Counted from the first letter of the stretch, positions 1 through 9,070 are shown. The stretch: DNA of 64,000 bases from Arachidicoccus soli (GCF_003600625.1 NZ_CP032489.1:1054001-1118000), one strand, 5' to 3'. Made by a program: numbers and translations. The notes: generated from the sequence alone by a model not told the origin.

Positions 1-437
1 ATAGTTATGTAAAGCAAGGCATTGAAGAGTTTACAAAAAGACTGAATAAATATTTTCAAGCAGAATGGAAAATAATTGCGCCCCCTAAAAACGCGGCTTC
101 TCTAAACGAAGCAGAATTAAAAAAACAGGAAGCCAAATTGATTTTAGGTCAATTAAATGCTGAAGATTTTTTAGTGCTTTTAGACGAAAGAGGCAAACAG
201 TTTTCCTCACCGCAATTGGCAAATTTTATTCAGCAAAGGGCAAATGAAAGCACTAAAGTTATTGTATTTTTGATAGGAGGTGCATATGGAGTCGATGAGC
301 TTGTATTTGAAAGAGCTAATTTTTCTTTAAGCCTTTCCTCATTGGTTTTTCCACATATGTTAGTGCGGCTGGTTTTAGCAGAACAAGTGTATCGAGCTTG
401 TACTATTTTGCGCAACGAGAAATATCATCATTCTTGA
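1..437 (+). CDS. rlmH: RlmH, 23S rRNA pseudouridine-1915 N3-methyltransferase (5' truncated by window)
   Basis: RlmH methylates pseudouridine 1915 in helix 69 of 23S rRNA using SAM and belongs to the SPOUT family. The frame is open from base 3 and lacks only the first few codons, which lie before the window. Visible family marks are an early YVKQGIEEFTKRL segment, the LDERGK-x-FSS block, the SAM-binding loop FLIGGAYGVDEL, the FPHMLVRLVLAEQVYRA helix, and the invariant C-terminal YHH just before the stop. An internal TTG at 138 is not the start because the conserved N-terminal part lies upstream of it. It is followed by a rhomboid gene after about 105 bp. Confidence 0.95.
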   Translation, partial: SYVKQGIEEFTKRLNKYFQAEWKIIAPPKNAASLNEAELKKQEAKLILGQLNAEDFLVLLDERGKQFSSPQLANFIQQRANESTKVIVFLIGGAYGVDELVFERANFSLSLSSLVFPHMLVRLVLAEQVYRACTILRNEKYHHS

Positions 438-542
438 TTTGGGAAGTAGATGATGTGAAAGATGAAAAGACAGAATGAGGTTTATTATAAGGATGAAACG
501 ACCCAAGCAATCTTATTATAAGATATCAATTAATTAAAAAAT

Positions 543-1196
543 ATGCATCAAATGTCCATTACTTTGTTGATTGTAATTGTAACCTGTGTGGTTTCTTTTA
601 TGGCTTTTTCCAATCAGAAATATATAGATGATTTAATATTTTATCCACCTGCCATTACCAATAGAAAGCAATGGTATCGTTTTTTTTCTTGCGGACTGAT
701 TCATGCGGATTTTGCACATTTGGCTTTCAATATGTATGCTTTCTATACATTTGGAGAATATGTTGAGGATGCTTTCAACAATATATTTGGGCTTTCTACC
801 GGTCGTATTTTGTATTTGTTTTTATATGTTTCCGCATTAATGGTTTGTTTATTGCCGACATACTTTAAAAATAAAGACAATTATAGTTACAGAAGCCTTG
901 GCGCATCCGGAGCTGTTTCAGCCATTGTATTTGCCAGTATTTTATTGATGCCTACTTCAGAAATCGGATTAATTTTTATCCCTTTTTTGAGATTGCCGGC
1001 ATTTATATTTGGTGTTATTTATTTGATTATTACAGCTTGGCTCGATCGTCGAGGAGCTGGCCGCATCAATCATTCGGCCCATTTATATGGAAGTTTATAT
1101 GGAATCGTTTTTTTGATTATTGCTTGCAAACTTCTTTCACATTATCCAGTGGTGGATGAATTTATCTTTTTTGTAAGAAGTTATTTTCAATTTTAA
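543..1196 (+). CDS. Rhomboid family intramembrane serine protease
   Basis: A 217-residue polytopic membrane protein. Rhomboids cut substrate transmembrane helices inside the bilayer with a Ser-His dyad. Seen here are the oxyanion Asn in HLAFNMYAF (N63), the nucleophile motif GASGA (S122) and the second catalytic residue in HSAHLYG (H180), each within a hydrophobic segment, and about six membrane spans overall. It lacks extra domains, so it is a compact bacterial type. Its stop overlaps the stop of the convergent Nudix gene by three bases, with no hairpin terminator between them. The natural substrate cannot be inferred. Confidence 0.9.
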   Translation: MHQMSITLLIVIVTCVVSFMAFSNQKYIDDLIFYPPAITNRKQWYRFFSCGLIHADFAHLAFNMYAFYTFGEYVEDAFNNIFGLSTGRILYLFLYVSALMVCLLPTYFKNKDNYSYRSLGASGAVSAIVFASILLMPTSEIGLIFIPFLRLPAFIFGVIYLIITAWLDRRGAGRINHSAHLYGSLYGIVFLIIACKLLSHYPVVDEFIFFVRSYFQF

Positions 1197-1738
1197 AAAT
1201 CCATCAGTTTCAATTTCAATATTGCGGCAACGGTGATAGCATCGGTAATTTCGCCATGCATAACCTTATTAAAAACTTCTTCAAAAGGTAATTTTATGGT
1301 TTGTAAATCTTCGGTTTCTTCCGGTTGAGGCAAATGTTGCGTAAGATTTGTAGCTAAATAAACAGTAGCTTCTTCATCTGTGACAGAGTTAGATAAATGC
1401 ATGCACATCAGTTCTTTCCACTCTTCTGCAATCAGCCCTGTTTCTTCCAAAAGTTCACGCTTCGCAGCCTCCAAAGGTTCTTCTTCAAAAGGACCTCCGC
1501 CTTCCGGTAATTCCCAGCTGTATTGCTCGGTTGGAAAACGGTATTGTCCAACTAAGTAAATATTTCTCTCTTCATCCATTGCAACAATGCCTAAAGCGCG
1601 GTTTTTGAAATGTACCTTTCCATAAATGCCTTTTCCGCCTGAAGGATTGATAACACTATATTCTGTCAGTTTTATCCAAGGGTTTTCATATGCTTCTTTA
1701 GAAGAAAGAATAGTCCAGGGATTATTATTTTCTTGCAT
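1193..1738 (-). CDS. Nudix hydrolase, ADP-ribose pyrophosphatase-like
   Basis: A 181-residue Nudix protein. The Nudix box (G-x5-E-x7-REL-x-EE-x-G) spans residues 80-101, with the metal-binding REL-LEE core at 94-99. The N-terminal half, including GIVAMDEERNIYLVGQYRFP and the SWELPEGG approach, resembles the ADP-ribose pyrophosphatase (NudF) group rather than MutT, so cleavage of ADP-ribose or another nucleotide sugar is a reasonable inference. The start codon lies four bases after the stop of the cystathionine beta-synthase gene, so the two are probably co-transcribed. The substrate is not fixed by sequence alone. Confidence 0.88.
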   Translation of the reverse strand: MQENNNPWTILSSKEAYENPWIKLTEYSVINPSGGKGIYGKVHFKNRALGIVAMDEERNIYLVGQYRFPTEQYSWELPEGGGPFEEEPLEAAKRELLEETGLIAEEWKELMCMHLSNSVTDEEATVYLATNLTQHLPQPEETEDLQTIKLPFEEVFNKVMHGEITDAITVAAILKLKLMDF

Positions 1739-1742
1739 AAAA

Positions 1743-3098
1743 TTATTTCGCCAGACTTTGTATCAAGTCGTATTTTGTAATAATATGAAAATTGCCTACC
1801 TCGTCTTTTACTAGAATTGCGCCATTTTCTTTGCTTATAAAGCTATTGGTTTTTTCCACCGGCGTTTCAATCGAAACAATAGGATAGGGATGTTCCTTTA
1901 CTTTTTCTACTAAATCGTTCTTTAATTCCGGATTGTTGAATATTTTTTGAAATAATCCTGTTTCACTTATAGAGGCTACAATTTCACCGTTATGCGTAAC
2001 AGGAATATTCTCAATATCATATTTCTTCATTAAATCCACCGCATCAGCTACAGTTGCACCTTGCTCTACAGAAATTAACTTACTATTGCTACGACCACCA
2101 ATAATATCCTTTAAAGTTTTTACTTCTAAAAAACCTCTTTCCAACATCCACTGATCATTGTATATCTTTCCTACATACCGGCTGCCATGGTCGTGAAAAA
2201 CCACTACAACTAAATCATCTTTTTTTAATTTACCTTTCAACTGATGAATTGCCTGTAAAGCACTACCAGCACTATACCCAACAAATATACCTTCTTCCTT
2301 AGCAATACGTCTCGCCATAATAGCGCCGTCTTTATCGGTGACCTGTTCAAAATAATCGATATATTGCATATCGTAATTTTGAGGTACAAAATCTTCCCCA
2401 ATACCTTCGGTAATGTAGGGATACACTTCTTTATTATCTAGTTCTCCAGTACGAAAATATTTGGTCAATAAAGAGCCATAACTATCTACCGCCCAAACTT
2501 GAATATCTTGATTTTTTTCTTTCAGGAATTTTCCAACACCACTTACAGTCCCCCCTGTTCCAGAGGCAACTACTAGATGGGTGATTTTTCCTTCTGTCTG
2601 TTCCCAAATTTCCGGACCCGTTTGTTCATAATGCGCCAAGCGATTGGCCAAGTTATCGTATTGATTTACATAAAACGAATTGGGTGTTTCTACTGCCAAT
2701 CTTTTTGAAACGGAGTAATAACTCTGTGGATCTTCTGGTTCAACATTAGTGGGACATACAATTACTTCTGCTCCTAGGGCTTTTAAAATATCGACTTTCT
2801 CTTTACTTTGTTTATCGGTGGTCGTAAAAATACATTTGTATCCTTTTAATATAGCGGCGATTGCCAAGCCCATTCCGGTATTGCCGCTGGTGCCTTCAAT
2901 GATGGTGCCGCCGGGTTTTAATTTTCCTTCCTGCTCTGCTACTTCAATCATTTTTACGGCCATTCTATCTTTAACGGAATTTCCCGGATTGAAATATTCC
3001 ACCTTTGCCAATACCTTACAGGGTAAGCCTTTCGCGGTTTTATGCAATTCTATTAATGGCGTATTGCCAATGGTTTCTAATATATTGTTTAGCCACAT
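1743..3098 (-). CDS. Cystathionine beta-synthase (PLP core plus tandem CBS domains)
   Basis: A 451-residue fold-type II PLP enzyme that condenses serine (or O-acetylserine) with homocysteine or sulfide. The PLP lysine is K43 in GNSVKDRMA, and the phosphate-binding loop is GTSGNTG near residue 70. A second glycine-rich loop, ASGTGGT, follows near residue 180. Residues from about 330 to the end form two CBS modules (Bateman domain), as in the SAM-sensing eukaryotic-type enzyme, but there is no N-terminal heme domain. The two CBS modules separate it from plain CysK/CysM. It heads an apparent two-gene unit with the Nudix gene. Confidence 0.92.
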   Translation of the reverse strand: MWLNNILETIGNTPLIELHKTAKGLPCKVLAKVEYFNPGNSVKDRMAVKMIEVAEQEGKLKPGGTIIEGTSGNTGMGLAIAAILKGYKCIFTTTDKQSKEKVDILKALGAEVIVCPTNVEPEDPQSYYSVSKRLAVETPNSFYVNQYDNLANRLAHYEQTGPEIWEQTEGKITHLVVASGTGGTVSGVGKFLKEKNQDIQVWAVDSYGSLLTKYFRTGELDNKEVYPYITEGIGEDFVPQNYDMQYIDYFEQVTDKDGAIMARRIAKEEGIFVGYSAGSALQAIHQLKGKLKKDDLVVVVFHDHGSRYVGKIYNDQWMLERGFLEVKTLKDIIGGRSNSKLISVEQGATVADAVDLMKKYDIENIPVTHNGEIVASISETGLFQKIFNNPELKNDLVEKVKEHPYPIVSIETPVEKTNSFISKENGAILVKDEVGNFHIITKYDLIQSLAK

Positions 3099-3297
3099 TG
3101 TTTGTTGCTTTTTGTTATAATAAGTAAAAGTAGGGAAATTATTTTTAGTATTGAGTGGGATATTTAATGAGCCTTTTTTCAGAAGGATTCAATGCTCATT
3201 TATTCTTATGAAACAAAAAATTTTAATGGCAACAATGCAATTGATTATGCCATTTTCTTAACATTAAAATATTTATTTTAGGGCAAAGTTGATATTT

Positions 3298-5049
3298 ATG
3301 AGAAAATATTTATGCATCATTTTATTGTTTTTTTGTTTTTCACAATTGTTATTTGCAAAAAGTCTTGATACGATTCCTGCTGTTTTACAAGGCAACTGGC
3401 TACGCACCAATGGGAGTAATGAATGGGTGTATGGTTTTTCAGGAGATAAAGTATTTTACGATTGCGCCGTATGGCAAGTAAAATCTGTAAAGCAAGTAAA
3501 AAAACATTTCTACGAAATTACTTTTTCAAAAAATAATGCAGAACAAATATTATTTATAAAAAGTACCAAAGCCAACAATTTATGGATAGGAAAAAATAAA
3601 AAACAATTGGCTGCTTTTAGTAAAAAGAAAACTCTGAAACACTTGCCCGAAGAGGATTTGAGCAATTATGTGTTTAAAGATGATACAACTGTCTATAAAG
3701 GATTTATCGAAAATTACGATACATCTTGGGGGAAAACTGGAAGGGCAATTATTATAAATCCATTTTTTTATGGACCTAAATCGATTCAATCTTTTTTAAT
3801 TAAAATTAATACAGACGGAAGTTTTAAAGCAGAAGTCCCTATTGCCTATCCACAACAAGTTGCCGTCCAATTTCCCGATAAAGTAGGATTAGATTTTGCT
3901 AAGCGTATTTATTTGTTTCCCGGAAAAATGCTCTTTGAAAAAATAAGTAAGAATGGCTCAAGCATTTTTATGGGTAATCATTCTGTGTTGAACAATGAAA
4001 TGAATGAGTTCAAATTGATTGAGAATGAGCATGATTCTTTGTTAAATATCGAAGGTCATAATTTGAATCCAAAACAAAATAAAGATAGGATTATAAGTGC
4101 CTTGAAAAAAATGTCTGAGAATATAGCTAATTTAGCTGCACAAGGGAATATTTCAAAAAATGCGGCAAACCTTGAAAAGCTAAAACTCTGCATAAATGAT
4201 TGCCATAGACTTATAATCAGCACCAATTACTACATTGATTCTATTGCTAATAAAAGGGTTGAGGGGAAAGAATTATCCACCTTATTTCGTCAACAAGCGT
4301 TAAAAATGAATTTGGCTTCTTTGCTGAATGATAAAGTTTTAGGGAATAAACTTTCTTTATTAAATAATATTAATTATTACATGTTACTAAATAGTATTGG
4401 TTTTGGGAGTGATGATATATTGCAAATGAATAAGGATTGGCATTTGCAAACTCATTTGCTATCCGATTTATTTTATGCAGAAAAATATACACCGGACAAT
4501 AAAGTAGATAGCAGCACTATTTATAAAGATATAGACTCAGTAAAAAAATATGTTATTGATGAGAATATGCGGCAGTTTGCACTCGGCCAATTAAGCAAAG
4601 ATTTACAAGCCGCTTCACCGAAACAAAATGCTACCTCTATTGCACATTACGATGCCCCTTTTGAGAAAATTATTCAAAAGTATACAGGCAAAACTATTTT
4701 TGTAGATTTTTGGGGTATTGGTTGTGCCCCTTGTATGGAAGGAATTGTAGCCACGCAGAAGCAAAGAAATGCGATGAAGAAAGAACCTGTTGTTTTTCTT
4801 TTTCTTGCCGATGAAAAAACTTCTCCTTTAAAAGATTATAATAAATGGATAGAAAGAATGGGTGGCGAAAATTACAGATTGAATAGTGATGATTGGAATA
4901 GTATAACTACAGAATTTAAAATTCAAGGAATTCCTCGTTATATGATTGTAAATAAAAAAGGAAAAGTGGTCAATGATAATTTAAATTTTCATACAGAAGA
5001 CTACAGCGATTTTACAACTGTGTTGAAGAAATATATAAATGCTGATTAA
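3298..5049 (+). CDS. Secreted thioredoxin-like (TlpA/ResA-type) protein with large N-terminal region
   Basis: A 583-residue protein when started at the ATG at 3298. A start at the earlier TTG (3289) would only add three residues before a clear signal peptide (MRKYLCIILLFFCFSQLLFA). The N-terminal ~450 residues show no domain I recognise beyond a beta-rich early part and a helical middle part. The C-terminal ~130 residues are a thioredoxin fold: the segment DFWGIGCAPCMEG has the CxxC pair C476/C479, and the cis-proline loop appears as GIPRYMIV. This layout is common in Bacteroidota periplasmic thiol-disulfide proteins. The substrate is unknown, and it stands alone, followed at 5159 by an IS element. 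Confidence 0.82.
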   Translation: MRKYLCIILLFFCFSQLLFAKSLDTIPAVLQGNWLRTNGSNEWVYGFSGDKVFYDCAVWQVKSVKQVKKHFYEITFSKNNAEQILFIKSTKANNLWIGKNKKQLAAFSKKKTLKHLPEEDLSNYVFKDDTTVYKGFIENYDTSWGKTGRAIIINPFFYGPKSIQSFLIKINTDGSFKAEVPIAYPQQVAVQFPDKVGLDFAKRIYLFPGKMLFEKISKNGSSIFMGNHSVLNNEMNEFKLIENEHDSLLNIEGHNLNPKQNKDRIISALKKMSENIANLAAQGNISKNAANLEKLKLCINDCHRLIISTNYYIDSIANKRVEGKELSTLFRQQALKMNLASLLNDKVLGNKLSLLNNINYYMLLNSIGFGSDDILQMNKDWHLQTHLLSDLFYAEKYTPDNKVDSSTIYKDIDSVKKYVIDENMRQFALGQLSKDLQAASPKQNATSIAHYDAPFEKIIQKYTGKTIFVDFWGIGCAPCMEGIVATQKQRNAMKKEPVVFLFLADEKTSPLKDYNKWIERMGGENYRLNSDDWNSITTEFKIQGIPRYMIVNKKGKVVNDNLNFHTEDYSDFTTVLKKYINAD

Positions 5050-5062
5050 ATGCTATTTTTTA

Positions 5063-5090
5063 GGAGATTGCTTCGCTGCGCTTCAATGAC
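5063..5090. repeat. Possible dispersed intergenic repeat fragment
   Basis: The short sequence GGAGATTGCTTCGCTGCGCT followed by TCAATGAC resembles the AGATTGCTTCG...AATGAC intergenic repeats seen in many genomes. Only one copy is visible here, so its repeat nature is inferred. Confidence 0.3.
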
Positions 5091-5203
5091 AACCAACTTT
5101 TAGCGAGTTGCAAATACATCCCGCTCATTAAAAATAGATTTTTATAAAGAAAATTTCACTTGAATAGGGAGTGTAAATCTAAGTGTGTCAGGGGTGGATC
5201 CCT

Positions 5204-5241
5204 CCAGGGTTATTGCCGGCCGCGGCCGGCAATAACCCTGG
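5204..5241. terminator. 38-bp perfect GC-rich palindrome with T-run, left subterminal end of the IS256 element
   Basis: Two 18-bp arms (outer part CCAGGGTTATTGCCGGCC) meet around a central GC, giving a perfect palindrome. On the plus strand it is followed by AAATTTTTT, so it fits a terminator for transcription entering the IS from the left. It lies 7 bp beyond the transposase stop. On the minus strand no T-run follows, so it would act mainly against inward, antisense transcription. Confidence 0.7.
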
Positions 5242-5248
5242 AAATTTT

Positions 5249-6469
5249 TTAAATATCCAGCTTCAGTCGATCACCAAAGATAATGGATAGTTGGGATATC
5301 GTGATACTCCAATTTTGAAGTGGCTGTGTCCATTTCTTGGAAATGTTCTGGGTGGTCAGGTATATCAATTTCAACAACGACATATCGCTTGTAAATGCGC
5401 CTTTGCTTTTCGTTACTTTTCTGACCTGTCGATGAAACCCCTCAATGGTATTGGTCGTATATATCAGCTTGCGAATGGCTGCCGGATACTGGAAATAAGT
5501 ACTTAGTTTGTCCCAGTTACGCCTCCAAGAATCGATAACCACTGGATATTTCTTTTCCCATTTATCCCCTAATTTTGATAGATTATCTTCTGCCTCAGCT
5601 TTATTTAATGCCTGGTATACAGGTTTCAAATCCTTGATAAACTCTTTCTGATCCTTGCTGGCTATATATTTTAACGAGTTGCGGATCTGATGTACTATAC
5701 AGCTCTGTACTTCTGTCTGGGGGAAAACAGTTCTGATAGCTTCGGCAAAGCCCTTAAGATTATCTATACAGGCGATTAGGATATCCTCTACGCCACGGTG
5801 CTGCAGATCGGTCAAGACACTTAGCCAGAAATTGGCACCCTCACTTTCGCTTATATACATTCCAAGTAGTTCTTTACGACCGTCTTTACGGATACCGAGA
5901 ATATTGTATACGCACCGTGTTTGTACTTTGCCTTCTTCTCGCACTTTATAAAACATGGCATCTAGCCACACAATGGTATATACCGACTCCAGAGGCCGTG
6001 CCTGCCATTCTTTTACCAGGGGGATGACTTTGTCTGTAATCGAAGATAAGGTGGAAGCCGAGATCTGCGTGTCATAGATATCTTCAATATGCGAGGAGAT
6101 GTCCCTAAAACTCATGCCATGACCATACATCCCAATGATTTTCTTTTCAAGGCTTTCGGCAAGTATGGTCTCTCGTTTTTTGACAATTTGAGGCTCAAAA
6201 TTACCGGAGCGGTCTCGGGGCGTCAATAGCTCTATTGTGCCATCGGAGGTCTTCAGTTGCTTACTTAATTTCCCATTCTTGCGATTGCCTTCCTTGCGCT
6301 GCTGCCCATCCAATTGCTCATCTAACTCTTCTTCAAGTGCCGTTTCAAGGAATTCTTTTAACAGGGGCGCAAAGGCTCCATCTTTACCAAATAATGATTT
6401 TCCTGTTCTAAACTGAGATAACGCTTTTTGCTTTAATGCATCGTAATCAAATGCTTCTTTGTTCATCAT
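5249..6469 (-). CDS. IS256-family (mutator-type) transposase
   Basis: A 406-residue DDE transposase. Family marks are the early FLETALEEELDEQLDG segment, the RNGK/TSDGTIELLTPRDRSGNF block, WLDAMFYKV holding the first catalytic Asp, CIDNLKGF holding the second, the C-x2-H-like motif SCIVHQIRNSLKYI, and TTNTIEGFHRQVRK holding the catalytic Glu. The length is normal for the family and no frameshift is seen, so it should be active. The gene occupies nearly the entire element. Confidence 0.97.
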   Translation of the reverse strand: MMNKEAFDYDALKQKALSQFRTGKSLFGKDGAFAPLLKEFLETALEEELDEQLDGQQRKEGNRKNGKLSKQLKTSDGTIELLTPRDRSGNFEPQIVKKRETILAESLEKKIIGMYGHGMSFRDISSHIEDIYDTQISASTLSSITDKVIPLVKEWQARPLESVYTIVWLDAMFYKVREEGKVQTRCVYNILGIRKDGRKELLGMYISESEGANFWLSVLTDLQHRGVEDILIACIDNLKGFAEAIRTVFPQTEVQSCIVHQIRNSLKYIASKDQKEFIKDLKPVYQALNKAEAEDNLSKLGDKWEKKYPVVIDSWRRNWDKLSTYFQYPAAIRKLIYTTNTIEGFHRQVRKVTKSKGAFTSDMSLLKLIYLTTQNISKKWTQPLQNWSITISQLSIIFGDRLKLDI

Positions 6470-6560
6470 AGTGTGTTTAAGTTAATAAAAAATATTCTTT
6501 TTCCCAACTTTGACACACTTTAAATTACAGCCTCCTTGAATATTTCCCATATATCATTAA

Positions 6561-7580
6561 TTACCCCAATAACTTTTGCTTTTCAATGCGTTCTCTGGCT
6601 TCTATTAAAATTTTGTGTATTTTCTTTTCTAATTCTTTTTTTGGTGGTAGCTCTGTCCAGTACTCTGCTACCATTATTCCATCTTTGTGCATTTCCAATA
6701 GTTCTATCTGTTCTCGGCTACTTTCGGCACAAAGAATTAATCCAATCGGCGGCAATTCTCCTTCTTTCTTTTCATATCTGTCGAGCCATTTTAAATACAA
6801 CTCCATTTGTCCTTTATGTTTGGCTTCAAACTTGCCCAATTTTAATTCAATGGCTATAAGTCGCCTTAGATTACGGTGGTAAAAAAGTAAATCTAGGTGG
6901 AAATCTTCGCCATCTATTATCATTCTTTTCTGACGCTCTATGAAAGCAAAGCCTTTACCTAATTCTAATATAAAAGATTCTAAATCTCTTAAAATTGCTT
7001 CCTCTAAATCTTTTTCCAAATAAGTGTTTTGCAGACCTAAGAAATCTAAGAAGTAAGGATCCTTGAAACTGTTATAAATTGCAGGATGATTGCTGCTATT
7101 TTGTAAGTTAGCGATAGCCGTTCGTTCAAATTCCTTTGTTGTGATTTGTTTTCGTAAAGCCCTCACACCTAAATTCTGTGTTGTAGCAGACTGGGCATAA
7201 AACAACTTGGCTTCCAAGCTTTTAAGCGGCAACAAAACAATAAAGTGTGACCAACTCAAATGTCGTGACAGTGTAACGACATTTTGTTCTTTCGTAAATT
7301 GCTCTGCAAATTGGAGCATCCTTCGCAAATTTTTTTCTTCAAAATTTCTACCATATTTCTTGCTTAATTGTCGTGATAGTGTAACGACAATCTGTTTGCC
7401 ATAATCTGCCCGTTTATGTTGAAGTATCTCATTATTAATACGATTACCAATATGCCAAAAAAGCATAGTAAGAGAACTATTAACCTTTGCTATTAATTGA
7501 AAACGACTCTTTTCAATAAGAAGAGAAAGTTCGGTAAATAAAGCTTGTTCAGCAGTTCCTATATCTTTCTTTTTTACCAT
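6561..7580 (-). CDS. YhcG-type PD-(D/E)XK nuclease domain protein (DUF1016)
   Basis: A 339-residue protein. The N-terminal half (about 1-170) is the DUF1016 helical domain, with NLRRMLQFAEQF and the WSHFIVLL block. The C-terminal half is a PD-(D/E)XK nuclease-like fold, with the aspartate in EDFHLDLLFYH and the ExK motif in AIELKLGKFE. Such genes are widespread, often in accessory or defence regions and next to restriction-modification genes, but a defined activity is not established. It is alone here and starts about 170 bp from the hydrolase gene. The reading frame contains a near-exact 21-bp DNA repeat at 7261 and 7369, each coding VVTLSR. The IS256 insertion ends 18 bp past its stop codon, so the gene is intact. 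Confidence 0.85.
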   Translation of the reverse strand: MVKKKDIGTAEQALFTELSLLIEKSRFQLIAKVNSSLTMLFWHIGNRINNEILQHKRADYGKQIVVTLSRQLSKKYGRNFEEKNLRRMLQFAEQFTKEQNVVTLSRHLSWSHFIVLLPLKSLEAKLFYAQSATTQNLGVRALRKQITTKEFERTAIANLQNSSNHPAIYNSFKDPYFLDFLGLQNTYLEKDLEEAILRDLESFILELGKGFAFIERQKRMIIDGEDFHLDLLFYHRNLRRLIAIELKLGKFEAKHKGQMELYLKWLDRYEKKEGELPPIGLILCAESSREQIELLEMHKDGIMVAEYWTELPPKKELEKKIHKILIEARERIEKQKLLG

Positions 7581-7748
7581 TATTAATTTTTGATTTTATA
7601 AATGCTTAATCATTTAGATTCTCAAAGACTATTGTAAATTTAATTTATCAGCTTTTTCGTGGATGCAGCTCAAGCATATTTTTATTACTTTAGGCTTTCA
7701 ACTTATTTCGCATCATTCTTCAACATTTTTTTAAGCACAATACACTTA

Positions 7749-9005
7749 TTATTTTATAAAACCCACAATCGCCTCTACCAATTCTTTGTTCAGTGGGAGA
7801 GAAGGGTTGACGTAAGTGGCAATATTTGCTTGCCTTTCAATTGGCGCGTCTTTTAAAACATGGTTCATCCCATTGATGATTTTTAATTGCGCATTCGGGT
7901 TGCCTTTTTTAAGGTTGGCCACATCTATTACAGTTACTTGCAAATCGGTATTGCCTTGTATTATTAAAATGGGACAATGTAGTTTGGCAATCTCCTTTTC
8001 GGGGCTATATTTCATCCAGGAAATTAAATATGGTTGTACCGATGGGCGGAACAAGGATTGTAACTCTTTAGGCGTTTTGCTTACTAAATTTCCTTTTTGT
8101 AATTCAATTAAAACGCTATCAATACTTTGCGCTTCCGGCAAATTGGCGAGTTGTTTTTTTAAAACCTTAGCTATGTTTTCACCTGCACCCGCCAGTGAAA
8201 TAAAGCCTGCCGGGTTCATTTTTTCAGCAGCTAATATACCTATTAAAGATCCTTCACTATGGCCGACAAGATATATTTTTGAGTAAGTCTTTCTTAGCAT
8301 GGCAATCAGGCTATCTACATCATCTACATAATCATCAAATCGTAATTTGCTTTCATCAGTAGAGAAATTATTACTTTCGCCAATCATTCTTTTGTCATAA
8401 CGCAAACTTGCAATACCGCTTTTAGCCAGTGCCTTTGCGAGTAATTTATAAGAATCCGCATTCAACCCTAATTTGGCATCATTCCCATTTCTATCTGTTG
8501 GACCACTGCCAGCAATAATTATAACAATGGGTGTTTCAACATTTCCATGCAAAGGGAACATTAAACTGCCTTTTAAAGTCCCGCCTGGCAGATTTAAAGA
8601 AAAATCTTTTTCCGGATAAACTACTGATGTATCTGGCCCTGTTTTCTTAATAATTGTTTGACCTAAGAAAAACCCTACAACTTTATTTTCTTTATTAAAA
8701 TAGAAATTCAAAGGTTGTTCTGCCTTTTCAAAATTTGCATAGACTGTTATCGATTTAGAATCACCACTTATTGAATCCATCTTTTTAAAAGAACCTATTC
8801 TTTGCTCTATTGCAATCCAGATTTCTTCTAACCTGTTTTCACTTACCGCTTTTTGAAACCCGCTGTCGGTAAGGTTTAATGCATTTTGATATTGTGCTTT
8901 GGAAATGTTTTGTATAAAAGTTTTTGCAATTTCAGAAGTCGTTTGTGCTATTGCACTTAAGGCTATAAAAATGGAAGCAATTGCAAGGAAGATAACTTTT
9001 TTCAT
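7749..9005 (-). CDS. Secreted alpha/beta hydrolase with N-terminal DUF3887-like domain
   Basis: A 418-residue protein with a signal peptide (ending near SAIAQ). Residues ~23-115 form a small alpha+beta domain of the DUF3887 type. Residues ~130-418 form an alpha/beta hydrolase: the oxyanion-side IIIAGSGPTDRNG block, nucleophile elbow GHSEGS (S250), acid in IQGNTDLQV, and histidine in INGMNHVLK. Members are generally annotated as periplasmic esterases or acyl hydrolases, and the substrate is unknown. It lies downstream of yidC on the same strand, but a terminator separates the two. Confidence 0.88.
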   Translation of the reverse strand: MKKVIFLAIASIFIALSAIAQTTSEIAKTFIQNISKAQYQNALNLTDSGFQKAVSENRLEEIWIAIEQRIGSFKKMDSISGDSKSITVYANFEKAEQPLNFYFNKENKVVGFFLGQTIIKKTGPDTSVVYPEKDFSLNLPGGTLKGSLMFPLHGNVETPIVIIIAGSGPTDRNGNDAKLGLNADSYKLLAKALAKSGIASLRYDKRMIGESNNFSTDESKLRFDDYVDDVDSLIAMLRKTYSKIYLVGHSEGSLIGILAAEKMNPAGFISLAGAGENIAKVLKKQLANLPEAQSIDSVLIELQKGNLVSKTPKELQSLFRPSVQPYLISWMKYSPEKEIAKLHCPILIIQGNTDLQVTVIDVANLKKGNPNAQLKIINGMNHVLKDAPIERQANIATYVNPSLPLNKELVEAIVGFIK

Positions 9006-9033
9006 AAATTCAATTGTCGAATAAAGATAAGCA

Positions 9034-9065
9034 TAAAAAAGCCTTCTCAGAATTTTGAGAAGGCT
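9034..9065 (-). terminator. Rho-independent terminator of yidC
   Basis: Stem AGCCTTCTCA / TGAGAAGGCT (9040-9065) with a six-base loop. On the minus strand it is followed by a run of six T, and it starts 5 bp past the yidC stop. Confidence 0.85.
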
Positions 9066-9070
9066 GTGGT

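Larger units (their letters stand above)
5159..6542. mobile_element. IS256-family insertion sequence with 8-bp target duplication
   Basis: The element runs from 5167 to 6534 (1368 bp). The terminal inverted repeats begin GGGAGTGTAAAT on the left and, read inward on the other strand, GAGGCTGTAATTT on the right. They match at 22 of 31 positions, including the shared core AAGTGTGTCA. The bases immediately outside are identical 8-bp direct repeats, CTTGAATA, at 5159-5166 and 6535-6542, which is the duplication size expected for IS256. The single gene is an intact transposase on the minus strand. Exact duplication and an intact gene suggest a fairly recent insertion, between a thioredoxin-like gene and a YhcG-type nuclease gene. 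Confidence 0.93.

Noticed and set aside
3289-3300. TTG at 3289 as start of the thioredoxin-like gene
   Set aside because: The ATG at 3298 gives a standard signal peptide directly, so the longer start is not needed.
7261-7389. The 21-bp repeats as a possible CRISPR or transposon end
   Set aside because: Only two copies, both in frame inside a conserved coding segment, with no spacer structure or flanking duplication.
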